Part shown: positions 7,252-13,912 of the stretch, piece after piece
Numbering within the stretch: position 1 is the first letter of the stretch
Layout of the letters: the number at the start of each line of letters is the position of its first letter
Source of the DNA: HyVt-443 sp964544655
Lineage (GTDB): Bacteria > Pseudomonadota > Gammaproteobacteria > Chromatiales > Chromatiaceae
Assembly (NCBI GenBank): GCA_964544655.1
Contig: CAZJCM010000054.1
Location: forward strand, 1-14,072
Reading direction: 5' to 3'
Length of the DNA stretch: 14,072 nucleotides
The notes under the pieces: generated by a model
What the model was told of the DNA's origin: nothing
Databases searched by the model: none
What the model saw: the letters and a program-made list of their open reading frames with translations, nothing else
Position numbers and translations under genes: made by a program

Positions 7252-8793
7252 ATGAGCGACAGACCTAGCGTCCAGATCATGGACACCACCCTGCGTGACG
7301 GGGAGCAGACCCAGGGGGTCTCCTTCTCTCCGGCAGAGAAACTCAATATCGCCAAGGCGCTGCTGGAGCAGCTGCGGGTGGACCGCATCGAGGTGGCCTC
7401 GGCGCGGGTCTCCGAAGGGGAGCAGGAGGCGGTGGCTCAGATCGTCGGGTGGGCCGAGGGTGCCGGCATGGCCCAGCGGGTGGAGGTGCTGGGCTTTGTC
7501 GATTTCAAGCGCAGCGTGGACTGGATCCGCGCCGCCGGCGGCCGGGTGATCAATCTGCTGGCCAAGGGCAGCGAGAAGCATTGCCACCATCAGTTGCGCA
7601 AGCGTCTCTCCGAGCACGCCGATGATATCCTTGCCACGATCGAATACGCCCATCGGCAGGGGCTGGCGGCCAATCTCTATCTGGAGGACTGGTCCAACGG
7701 ATATCAGGACAATCCGGATTACGTCTACGAGCTGATGGACCGGCTGCAGGATGCGGGCATCGGCCACTTCATGCTGCCGGACACCCTGGGCGTCCTGACC
7801 CCTGACGAGGTGCAGACCAGCATCGCCGACATGGTGGCGCGCTTTCCCGGGTGCCAGTTCGATTTCCACCCCCACAATGACTATGGCCTGGCCACTGCCA
7901 ATGCGTTGGCGGCGGTACAGGCCGGAGCCAGCTCCATACACTGCACCATCAACTGCCTGGGTGAGCGGGCGGGCAACGCCTCCCTGGCCCAGGTGGTGGT
8001 CAATCTGCGCGACCGCATGGGGCTGGATCTATCCGTCGACGAGAGCCATCTGGTGCGGCTGAGTCAGATGGTGGAGAACTTCTCCGGCAAACGCCTGGCC
8101 GAGAACGCCCCTATCGTCGGTGCCGATGTGTTCACCCAGACCAGCGGCATTCATGCTGACGGAGACAACAAGGGCGGCCTGTACCAGACCCGCCTCAGCC
8201 CCGAGCGCTTCTCCCGTCAGCGCAGCTATGCCCTGGGCAAGATGAGTGGCAAGGCGTCGCTGCTGAAGAATCTGGAGAAGCTGGATATCTCCCTCTCGGA
8301 GGAAAATCTCGACAAGGTGCTGAAGCGGGTGGTCGAACTGGGTGACTCGAAGAAGACCATCACCTCGGATGACCTGCCGTTCATCATTGCGGAGGTGCTG
8401 GAGAGCCGCGACTACGATTATATCGAACTGCTCAACTGCTCCATCACCTCCGGCCTGCGGCTGGAGTCCACCGCCAGCATCCGGGTGCGCATCGGCGGCC
8501 AGGAGGAGCTGGCAGCGGGTATCGGCAACGGCGGCTTCGATGCCTTCATGAACGCCATCGGCAAGATCTTGATCCGTCATCAGATCGAGCGCCCGCGGCT
8601 GGTCGATTTCGAGGTGCGCATCCCCAAGGGCGGGCACACCAATGCCCTCACCGAGGCGACGGTCACCTGGGAGAACGCCCAGGGCAGCTTCAAGACCCGG
8701 GGGGTCCATTCCAACCAGGTGTTCGCCGCCATGAACGCCACCATCCGCATGCTGAATATCCAGTTGCACCGGCGCGGTGGTGCGATGAAATAA
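7252..8793 (+). CDS. LeuA/CimA-family acyltransferase, probable (R)-citramalate synthase
   Basis: A 513-residue DRE-TIM metallolyase-family enzyme that condenses acetyl-CoA with a 2-oxo acid. The catalytic start motif is MDTTLRDGEQ (10-19), the metal-binding histidines are H206 and H208 in FHPHND, and NCLGERAGNASL closes the barrel. The C-terminal part from about 380 is the LeuA-type regulatory domain that binds the feedback amino acid. Blocks such as VSFSPAEKLNIAK, RIEVASARVSEGE and YLEDWSNG match, from memory, the citramalate synthase of Leptospira (pyruvate as acceptor, leading to isoleucine) better than classical LeuA. 2-Isopropylmalate synthase activity, or both, cannot be excluded, so no symbol is given. 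GAGGGG (7239-7244) provides a ribosome site that overlaps the thrC stop, so the two genes are almost certainly one operon. Confidence 0.88.
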   Translation: MSDRPSVQIMDTTLRDGEQTQGVSFSPAEKLNIAKALLEQLRVDRIEVASARVSEGEQEAVAQIVGWAEGAGMAQRVEVLGFVDFKRSVDWIRAAGGRVINLLAKGSEKHCHHQLRKRLSEHADDILATIEYAHRQGLAANLYLEDWSNGYQDNPDYVYELMDRLQDAGIGHFMLPDTLGVLTPDEVQTSIADMVARFPGCQFDFHPHNDYGLATANALAAVQAGASSIHCTINCLGERAGNASLAQVVVNLRDRMGLDLSVDESHLVRLSQMVENFSGKRLAENAPIVGADVFTQTSGIHADGDNKGGLYQTRLSPERFSRQRSYALGKMSGKASLLKNLEKLDISLSEENLDKVLKRVVELGDSKKTITSDDLPFIIAEVLESRDYDYIELLNCSITSGLRLESTASIRVRIGGQEELAAGIGNGGFDAFMNAIGKILIRHQIERPRLVDFEVRIPKGGHTNALTEATVTWENAQGSFKTRGVHSNQVFAAMNATIRMLNIQLHRRGGAMK

Positions 8794-8800
8794 TTGTCCC

Positions 8801-8853
8801 GGATGCCGGGGCCGAGCAGGGGCCATATGCGGTGATTCGGCCCCCGGCGATCC
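8801..8853. other. GC-rich stem-loop between the acyltransferase and arsM
   Basis: The arms at 8801-8815 and 8837-8853 pair over 15 bp with two single-base bulges, around a 21-nt loop. There is no T tract after it, so it is not a standard intrinsic terminator. It could attenuate or protect mRNA ends, or be an isolated repeat. It separates the thrC unit from the arsenic genes. Confidence 0.5.
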
Positions 8854-8909
8854 CTGAATTGCCCGCATCATCGCCTGGTGTGGGTGCAGTCAAATACGAT
8901 GAGACAACC

Positions 8910-9956
8910 ATGAAAGACAGTGTAAAAGAGTATTACGGGAAGATCCTGCAGCACTCGAATGACCTGCAGACCGATGCCTGCTGCACCACCGGCGATACAC
9001 CAGCGCACCTGAAGCAGGCGATGGCAAACATTCATCCGGAAGTGGCGTCCCGCTACTACGGCTGCGGGCTGGTGCGGCCCGAGGCCCTGGAGGGGATGCG
9101 CATCCTCGACCTGGGCAGTGGCTCCGGCCGTGACTGCTACCTGCTGGCCCAGCTGGTGGGGGAGGACGGCTATGTGCTCGGTGTGGACATGACCGACGAG
9201 CAACTGGCCGTGGCTAACCGGCATCTCGAATGGCACCGGGAGCGGTTCGGTTACCAGCGCTCCAACGTAGAATTCCGCAAGGGGTATATCGAGCGGTTGG
9301 ATGAGCTGGGATTGGAAGACGAGAGTTTCGATATCATCGTCTCCAACTGCGTCATCAATCTCTCTCCGGACAAGCCGGCGGTACTGCGGGAGGCCTACCG
9401 CCTGCTGAAGCCTGGCGGCGAGCTCTACTTCTCCGATGTCTATGCCAACCGCCGGGTGCCGGCGGAGTTGATGGACGATCCGGTGCTCTATGGTGAGTGC
9501 CTTAGCGGTGCCCTGTACTGGAACGATTTTCTCAACCTGGCGAAGCAGGCCGGCTTCCTCGACCCGCGCCTGGTGGAGGATCGTCCCCTGGGTATCGACA
9601 ACGAGGCGATCGAGGCACGCATCGGCCATATCTCTTTCTTCTCCGCCACCTATCGGTTGTTCAAGCTGGCCGGGCTGGAGAGCCACTGCGAGGATTACGG
9701 CCAGGCGGTGATCTATGAGGGGGGCATCCCCCACCATGAGCAGCTGTTCGTGCTGGACAAGCACCATCTGATCGAGAAAGGGCGGATGTTTCCGGTCTGT
9801 GGCAACACCTACCGTATGCTCCACGAGAGCCGTTTCCGCCCCTGGTTCCGCTTCTTTGGCGATACCAGCACCCATTTTGGCATCTATGCGGATTGCGGTA
9901 CCGCGCTGCCTTTCGATACGGACGAGGCACCCGCCGCGGGTGGAGGTTGCTGTTGA
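8910..9956 (+). CDS. arsM: Arsenite methyltransferase (arsenosugar-type ArsM)
   Basis: A 348-residue cytoplasmic SAM-dependent enzyme that methylates arsenite. The start at 8910 is chosen because MKDSVKEYYGKILQ is the family N-terminus; the frame is open upstream but without family sequence. SAM motif I is DLGSGSG (67-73). Cysteines fit the As(III)-binding set: C24/C25 (ACCTTG), C52 (YYGCG), C147 (SNCVINLS) and C197 (YGECLSG). The spacings 24-52 (28) and 147-197 (50) equal those of the Cyanidioschyzon ArsM set as I recall it. The tail ends in GGGCC, typical of the group linked to arsenosugar synthesis, and the length exceeds short ArsM forms. The radical SAM partner ArsS often found beside it is absent. 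It overlaps arsC by one base. No ArsR operator is seen upstream, and the ribosome site is weak. Confidence 0.92.
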   Translation: MKDSVKEYYGKILQHSNDLQTDACCTTGDTPAHLKQAMANIHPEVASRYYGCGLVRPEALEGMRILDLGSGSGRDCYLLAQLVGEDGYVLGVDMTDEQLAVANRHLEWHRERFGYQRSNVEFRKGYIERLDELGLEDESFDIIVSNCVINLSPDKPAVLREAYRLLKPGGELYFSDVYANRRVPAELMDDPVLYGECLSGALYWNDFLNLAKQAGFLDPRLVEDRPLGIDNEAIEARIGHISFFSATYRLFKLAGLESHCEDYGQAVIYEGGIPHHEQLFVLDKHHLIEKGRMFPVCGNTYRMLHESRFRPWFRFFGDTSTHFGIYADCGTALPFDTDEAPAAGGGCC

Positions 9957-10411
9957 TGGAATGGACTGGCGTGAGCGACGAGCCGCTGCGGGTCCTGTTT
10001 CTGTGCACCGGCAACTCTTGCCGCAGCCAGATGGCCGAGGGGTGGGGACGGGCGCTGCTGGGGGATGGATACGAGGTGTTTTCCGCTGGAACCCTGGCCC
10101 AGGGCCTGAACCCGCTGGCGGTCAAGGCGATGGCGGTCCATGGTGTGGATATCTCCAGGCACACCTCCAAGCGGCTCGATGAACTGGCAGACATCACCTT
10201 CGACTGGGTGGTGACGGTGTGCGACAACGCCCGTGACAACTGTCCGGTGCTGCCTGGCGCCACCCGGGTGATTCATCACGCCTTCGATGATCCACCGGCC
10301 CTGGCCGCTGCGGCGGAGAATGAGGAACAGGCGTTGCAGCACTACCTGCGTGTCTGTGACGAGATCCGGGGTTGGGTCGAGGGCCTGCCGGCGCGTTTGG
10401 CCTCAGACTGA
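9956..10411 (+). CDS. arsC: Thioredoxin-coupled arsenate reductase (low-Mr PTPase fold)
   Basis: A 151-residue cytoplasmic enzyme reducing arsenate to arsenite. The nucleophile loop is CTGNSCRSQMAEGW with C17 as nucleophile. The shuttle cysteines are C89 and C96 (VCDNARDNC). The spacings 17-89 (72) and 89-96 (7) equal those of Staphylococcus aureus ArsC (C10, C82, C89), so thioredoxin is the likely reductant. DISRHTSKRL is also typical. The ATG at 9956 is chosen because its A is the last base of the arsM stop (TGATG) and GGAGG lies at 9942-9946. An upstream start at 9893 would only add arsM-overlapping sequence; GTG at 9971 is a less likely alternative. Coupled to arsM, it would feed arsenite to the methyltransferase. 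No ArsR or arsenite exporter is in the window. Confidence 0.95.
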   Translation: MEWTGVSDEPLRVLFLCTGNSCRSQMAEGWGRALLGDGYEVFSAGTLAQGLNPLAVKAMAVHGVDISRHTSKRLDELADITFDWVVTVCDNARDNCPVLPGATRVIHHAFDDPPALAAAAENEEQALQHYLRVCDEIRGWVEGLPARLASD

Positions 10412-10482
10412 AGGGTTAAAGAGACCACTGCCGCTGCCGCTACAGGGAGCGCCTACCAATAACAGCAGCAGGATGGTTTTCA

Positions 10483-10953
10483 ATGGAGCATAATGCCAAA
10501 GCCGTGCAGGCCATGGATGCCTGTGCAGAGCGGCTCGAACAACTCAATACCGACTATCCCGAACTGGCGACGACGGCAAGCCTGGAAGGGGTCCGGCAGT
10601 GGCGTAGCTGGCGCAGCTACAACCGACCTGACTGCCCTGATTCAGCTGTGGAACCAGCTGAAAAGGCCGCCGATGAGTCGCGCAATCTGGCGCTGTCCCT
10701 GTTGGCGCGTAACGGCCTGGAGGATACGCTGGATATCCTGCTCGCCGAGCATCGAATCGACCTGTCAATGCCGCAGTTGATCGATCTGATAGGCAAAGAG
10801 CACTATCTGAAGGCGCTGCGGCATGATGCGCAGATGATGCTGGAGAATGCCATTTCCTACGAACAGATCGCCAGCCTGTGGAACGATCTGGACCGTCCGG
10901 CACTCGGCGGCCCGAGGTGGAATGGCAGAAGTGTTTCAATGCTGATCAATTGA
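10483..10953 (+). CDS. Uncharacterised 156-aa protein with recombinase-like C-terminal motif and internal frame disturbance
   Basis: A soluble, mostly helical protein of 156 residues that I do not recognise as a whole. The start has AGGA nine bases upstream. The C-terminal 30 residues (YEQIASLWNDLDRPALGG, then RW and VSMLIN) resemble the helix-turn-helix element of serine-recombinase proteins (tyxqIAxxLNxxgxPtpxGgxW), but the rest of a recombinase is missing, so this may be a small DNA-binding protein. Between about 10590 and 10675 the open frame shows unusual codon use while the +1 frame is open and typical (see findings), pointing to two compensating indels or sequence errors. The stop overlaps the likely start of the HDOD gene, so the two are probably translated together. 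Confidence 0.6.
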   Translation: MEHNAKAVQAMDACAERLEQLNTDYPELATTASLEGVRQWRSWRSYNRPDCPDSAVEPAEKAADESRNLALSLLARNGLEDTLDILLAEHRIDLSMPQLIDLIGKEHYLKALRHDAQMMLENAISYEQIASLWNDLDRPALGGPRWNGRSVSMLIN

Positions 10954-11810
10954 GCAGTGCCGTCTTGCCGGGCAAGGATGAAAAATTCGACGTCAAGGGT
11001 TTTGCCCTGGCTCTGCGGGACGATATCCAGCAGAATCGGATAAAACTGCCTACCTTGCCGACCCTCTCGCTGGAGGCGTTACTGGTGGTCAACGACGCGG
11101 GCAGCTCGATGGCCGACATGGCGCGGATCATCAGCAAGGATACCTCGATGGCGGCGCGCCTGGTGAGATACGCCAACAGCCCCCTCTACCGGGGGATCAG
11201 CAATGTCAGTTCGGTGAGGGCGGCGATCACCCGGATCGGTATCGATGCTGTGCGCCATGCGATTCTCAACCTCGCCATGAAGGATGTCTTCACCACCGCC
11301 TATCCGGCCATTCAGAGCCGCATGGAGGCATTGTGGCAACACAGTGTGGAGGTGGCCTCTGTCTCCGCCCTGTTGAGCAGGCATCTCTCCCACCTCAATA
11401 GCGAAGAGGCGATGCTGGCCGGGCTGATCCATGATGTGGGCAGCATACCGATCCTGATCAAGGCGAAGGATTACCCCCAACTGCTGGAAGATGAGCAGAA
11501 GCTGGATAAGTTGCTCAAGGTGCTGCATATGAGCGTGGGTAAGTATATCCTGTCTCATTGGAATTTCGATGCGGCCATGATCGACGTGGCGGGAAACCAT
11601 GACCGGCTGGATTGGGAATCTGCGGATGGCCGGCCCGATTACGTGGATGTGGTGATGGTGGCCAATATCATCTGTCACGAGGCCGAGGGACGACAGTACG
11701 ACCGGCAACGGATTCCCGCCATCACCCGTATCGGCGTCGATCTGATTGGCCAGGTGCAGGAAGAGATTGCCGAGGGTGCCGTGCAGGAGTTGGGCAGTAT
11801 GCTGCATTGA
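10950..11810 (+). CDS. HDOD-domain signalling protein
   Basis: About 286 residues. The HDOD domain spans most of the protein: LPTLPTLSLEALLVVND at the start, then MAARLVRYANSPLYRG, the ALWQHSVEVA helix, AGLIHDVGSIP with the HD pair kept, and VAGNHDRLDW. HDOD proteins act in signalling and stress control but usually lack phosphodiesterase activity. Start choice is uncertain. The frame is open from GTG 10878, but there the overlapping upstream gene clearly encodes its own conserved C-terminus. TTG 10950 overlaps that gene's TGA (TTGA) and gives an N-terminus SSAVLPGKDEKFDVKGF typical of the family. GTG 10917 is also possible. It is followed 19 bp later by the patatin gene and is likely in one operon with both neighbours. 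Confidence 0.85.
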   Translation: MSSAVLPGKDEKFDVKGFALALRDDIQQNRIKLPTLPTLSLEALLVVNDAGSSMADMARIISKDTSMAARLVRYANSPLYRGISNVSSVRAAITRIGIDAVRHAILNLAMKDVFTTAYPAIQSRMEALWQHSVEVASVSALLSRHLSHLNSEEAMLAGLIHDVGSIPILIKAKDYPQLLEDEQKLDKLLKVLHMSVGKYILSHWNFDAAMIDVAGNHDRLDWESADGRPDYVDVVMVANIICHEAEGRQYDRQRIPAITRIGVDLIGQVQEEIAEGAVQELGSMLH

Positions 11811-11829
11811 TCTACAGGGAGGATAAGAG

Positions 11830-12663
11830 ATGGCTGATCAGAGTGAATGGATCGTGCCGATACTGGCCGGAGGGGGTACACGACTTCCGGCCCATGTTGG
11901 CGTTTTGCAGGCCTTGGATGAGCTGAATCTGCACTACCGCCAGATTGTTGGGGTGTCAGGTGGCAGTATCGTCGCCGCCCTGGTGGCCAGCGGCAGGAGC
12001 CTGGAACAGATAAAGCAACTGGCGTTGGATGTCGATTTTCGCCAGTTCAGGGCGTTTTCCCTCTATCAGCTGCTGTTCCATGGCGGACTTTCTTCGGGTG
12101 ACCACTTTGAGCGCTGGATGGAGCAGCAGTTGGATCATGCCAGATTCAGTGATCTGCAGCTGGATCTGCACGTGGTGGCGACGGATGTGCGTACCGGGCA
12201 GCCGGTGGTTTTCGATCGTGAGCATACGCCGGATCTGAGCGTGGCTGCCGCAGTGCGCTTTTCCATGGGCATACCGCTTCTTTTCAGCTTCAAGAAATAT
12301 CGTGATTATCTGTTGGTCGATGGCAGTATCCTGGCGGAAGAGGCGTTGCGCCGGGAATGGGACGATGCGGGTGTCCGGGTCTGCTGTTTTCGCCTGCGTG
12401 GCCGCCCCGGTGGCTCGCCGGGGCGGATACGCCGTTGGTTCCCGCTGCCGGATTATCTGCTGATGCTGGTGCAGGCCTTCATGACCACCATCTCACGGGA
12501 GTTCGTCAATGACTCCAACTGGAATTCCACTATCGTGATCGATACGGGGGATTTCTCGCCCACCGACTTCGCTCTCTCCAGGCATGACAAGATGCAACTG
12601 CTGCAGCGGGGTTATGAGACCACATTGGCGTATCTGCCGGTGAAAATGGGACGGGCGGCCTGA
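11830..12663 (+). CDS. Patatin-like phospholipase
   Basis: A 277-residue cytoplasmic or membrane-associated lipid hydrolase. The catalytic dyad is S43 in GVSGGS and D164 in LVDGS. The oxyanion-hole segment is GGGTRLPAHVG (14-24), where the usual Arg-Gly is Arg-Leu; similar versions exist in a subfamily of bacterial patatins. There is no signal peptide or transmembrane helix. The substrate is unknown; acyl hydrolysis of phospholipids is inferred. GGGAGGA at 11817-11823 is a strong ribosome site. The gene closes the likely operon with the HDOD protein. No nucleotidyltransferase or other defence gene accompanies it. Confidence 0.9.
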   Translation: MADQSEWIVPILAGGGTRLPAHVGVLQALDELNLHYRQIVGVSGGSIVAALVASGRSLEQIKQLALDVDFRQFRAFSLYQLLFHGGLSSGDHFERWMEQQLDHARFSDLQLDLHVVATDVRTGQPVVFDREHTPDLSVAAAVRFSMGIPLLFSFKKYRDYLLVDGSILAEEALRREWDDAGVRVCCFRLRGRPGGSPGRIRRWFPLPDYLLMLVQAFMTTISREFVNDSNWNSTIVIDTGDFSPTDFALSRHDKMQLLQRGYETTLAYLPVKMGRAA

Positions 12664-12690
12664 CCGGGAGAGGCAGGCCCCTGCCGCCCG
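12652..12690. terminator. Hairpin in the convergent patatin-amidotransferase gap
   Basis: CGGGCGG (12652-12658) pairs perfectly with CCGCCCG (12684-12690), and GGCAG-GCCC-CTGCC can form inside, overlapping the right arm. There is no T tract on either side. It may end transcription of both converging genes but is not a textbook intrinsic terminator. Confidence 0.3.
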
Positions 12691-12725
12691 ATCTATTACC
12701 TGGCCGGATTTCCATCCACTGTAAC

Positions 12726-13532
12726 TCAGGGAATAATCCGTTCTCCATCCTTGAAGATAAGAATCTCCCCTTCTGACATGGGGATCCACGGCTCATCGGT
12801 CAATGGAATGGTCGCCGCCAGGGCGACACGTTGGCAGGGCTCGTCGTATTCTAGGCTGAGGCCGGGGATATCCTCCTGATCGGACGACGGAATGCAACTG
12901 CGGCAGAGCCAGTACAGCCCCGGTGGATGGAATCCCTGTTTTCCCGGCTGAGTGCGCTTGTCGCCATGGATGAAGAGATACTCCCCGTCCGAATAGATGA
13001 AATTGGCCGGCCCCAAAGGGCGGATCCTGGCGGCAAAATCTGCAATCAGGCTGAACCGTTGGGCCAAAGTCGGTGGTGTATCCGACAGCCAGATCTCCTG
13101 CAACTGTTGTAGCAGATGACAAAAGGCGCATTCGGAGTCGGTTTCTCCTACCGGGTGATAAAAGCCGAGGGCGAATTCGTCGCGGCCGCAGATCCCATCC
13201 AGATCACCGTTGTGGGCGAACAGATGCATGCGTCCGCCCAGTTCGCGGGAGAAGGGTTGCGTGTTTCTCAGACTCACTTCACCCACGGTCGCCTGGCGGA
13301 TGTGAGAAACCACGATCTTGCTGCGATATTTGTGAAAACGGATGAATTCGATACAGGGGCTGGTGGCTGCTGAGCCGGGCTCCCTGATCAGACGGATGTC
13401 ATAGCCATCGTGGAAGGCGATGCCCCAGCCGTCACGATGCGGTCCTGTAATGCCGCCATGAAGTGAGAATTCCGCCAGTGAGAAGGAGACATTGGTCGGA
13501 TAGCGGCTGGACATGGCAAACAGTTCACACAT
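12726..13532 (-). CDS. Class II glutamine amidotransferase (YafJ-like)
   Basis: A 268-residue protein of the Ntn-hydrolase glutaminase type. The catalytic nucleophile is C2, so the start must be the ATG at 13532, exposing the cysteine after removal of Met. The HRDGWGIAF, SHIRQATVG and AHNGDLDG blocks form the glutamine-binding site. There is no synthetase domain, so the ammonia acceptor is not encoded here; the YafJ/EgtC-like group includes both stand-alone enzymes and those acting on small amides. It is probably monocistronic and converges with the patatin gene. No strong ribosome site is seen. Confidence 0.9.
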   Translation of the reverse strand: MCELFAMSSRYPTNVSFSLAEFSLHGGITGPHRDGWGIAFHDGYDIRLIREPGSAATSPCIEFIRFHKYRSKIVVSHIRQATVGEVSLRNTQPFSRELGGRMHLFAHNGDLDGICGRDEFALGFYHPVGETDSECAFCHLLQQLQEIWLSDTPPTLAQRFSLIADFAARIRPLGPANFIYSDGEYLFIHGDKRTQPGKQGFHPPGLYWLCRSCIPSSDQEDIPGLSLEYDEPCQRVALAATIPLTDEPWIPMSEGEILIFKDGERIIP

Positions 13533-13671
13533 GGGTGGTCAGAGTTCACTCCACTGGAGATTGGAAAGGGCGGAGGAAATCATAACGGTATCGGGTGTGT
13601 GGTGTCATGGCCGATGTGGTTACAGACGATATATTGGTATTGATGGAAAAGCTTATATGGCCCCTTCGGGG

Positions 13672-13700
13672 TTGATACAGAAAAAAATATCTGCTATGTT
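13672..13700 (+). promoter_or_regulatory. Sigma-70-type promoter upstream of the last lipoprotein gene
   Basis: TTGATA (13672-13677) and TATGTT (13695-13700) are separated by exactly 17 bp, with an A tract in the spacer. The matches to consensus are 5/6 and 4/6. It would give a transcript starting near 13707, leaving a leader of about 206 nt before the lipoprotein ATG. Confidence 0.45.
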
Positions 13701-13710
13701 AAATAAAATC

Positions 13711-13739
13711 CTGATGGATGTTGGGGTTTAAGCCATCAG
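13711..13739 (+). other. Stem-loop at the predicted 5' end of the leader
   Basis: CTGATGG (13711-13717) and CCATCAG (13733-13739) are perfect inverted arms around a 15-nt loop. The structure begins a few bases after the expected transcription start, so it could cap the leader RNA or belong to a small RNA. The rest of 13533-13912 is AT-rich and holds no convincing gene. Confidence 0.35.
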
Positions 13740-13808
13740 CGATGCAGTAATCACACAGTACGATAAAAATAAATACCCCAGCGCCTTTTTCCTGTTTTCA
13801 AAAATAAC

Positions 13809-13838
13809 AATACAGTATTTCGTCTGACTATTAGTCAG
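13809..13838. promoter_or_regulatory. Pair of operator-like palindromes
   Basis: AATACAGTATT (13809-13819) and CTGACTATTAGTCAG (13824-13838) are both perfect odd-length palindromes. Their centres are 17 bp apart, and they lie 75-104 bp before the lipoprotein start. The second is long enough (7-bp arms) to be a likely binding site for a dimeric regulator, which is not encoded in the window. Confidence 0.4.
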
Positions 13839-13912
13839 TACAACAATAATCGAGTTTTCCATTAAAAACTGCTGTTTTTTATTTGGAAAAACCACCAAAG
13901 GGAGATCCACCC

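Noticed and set aside
8868..9875. 335-codon minus-strand open frame opposite arsM.
   Set aside because: Fully covered by arsM, with no motif and no ribosome site.
10493..10780. Separate +1-frame gene overlapping the 156-aa gene.
   Set aside because: Only the middle part has coding-like codon use; the flanks are atypical. A frameshift in one gene explains it better.
11830..12663. Patatin as a CBASS-type defence effector.
   Set aside because: No CD-NTase or accessory genes are nearby; the neighbours are an HDOD protein and an amidotransferase.
13513..13731. 72-codon plus-strand open frame in the amidotransferase upstream region.
   Set aside because: Begins inside the amidotransferase gene, has no ribosome site or family resemblance, and overlaps promoter-like sequence.
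13864..13880. AAAAAC-TGCT-GTTTTT hairpin as an intrinsic terminator.
   Set aside because: The stem is almost entirely A-T and lies between regulatory sites and the lipoprotein start, so termination here is unlikely.
13728..13910. 60-codon minus-strand open frame in the AT-rich leader.
   Set aside because: No ribosome site; it covers the lipoprotein's own leader and ribosome site, and AT-rich DNA yields such frames by chance.
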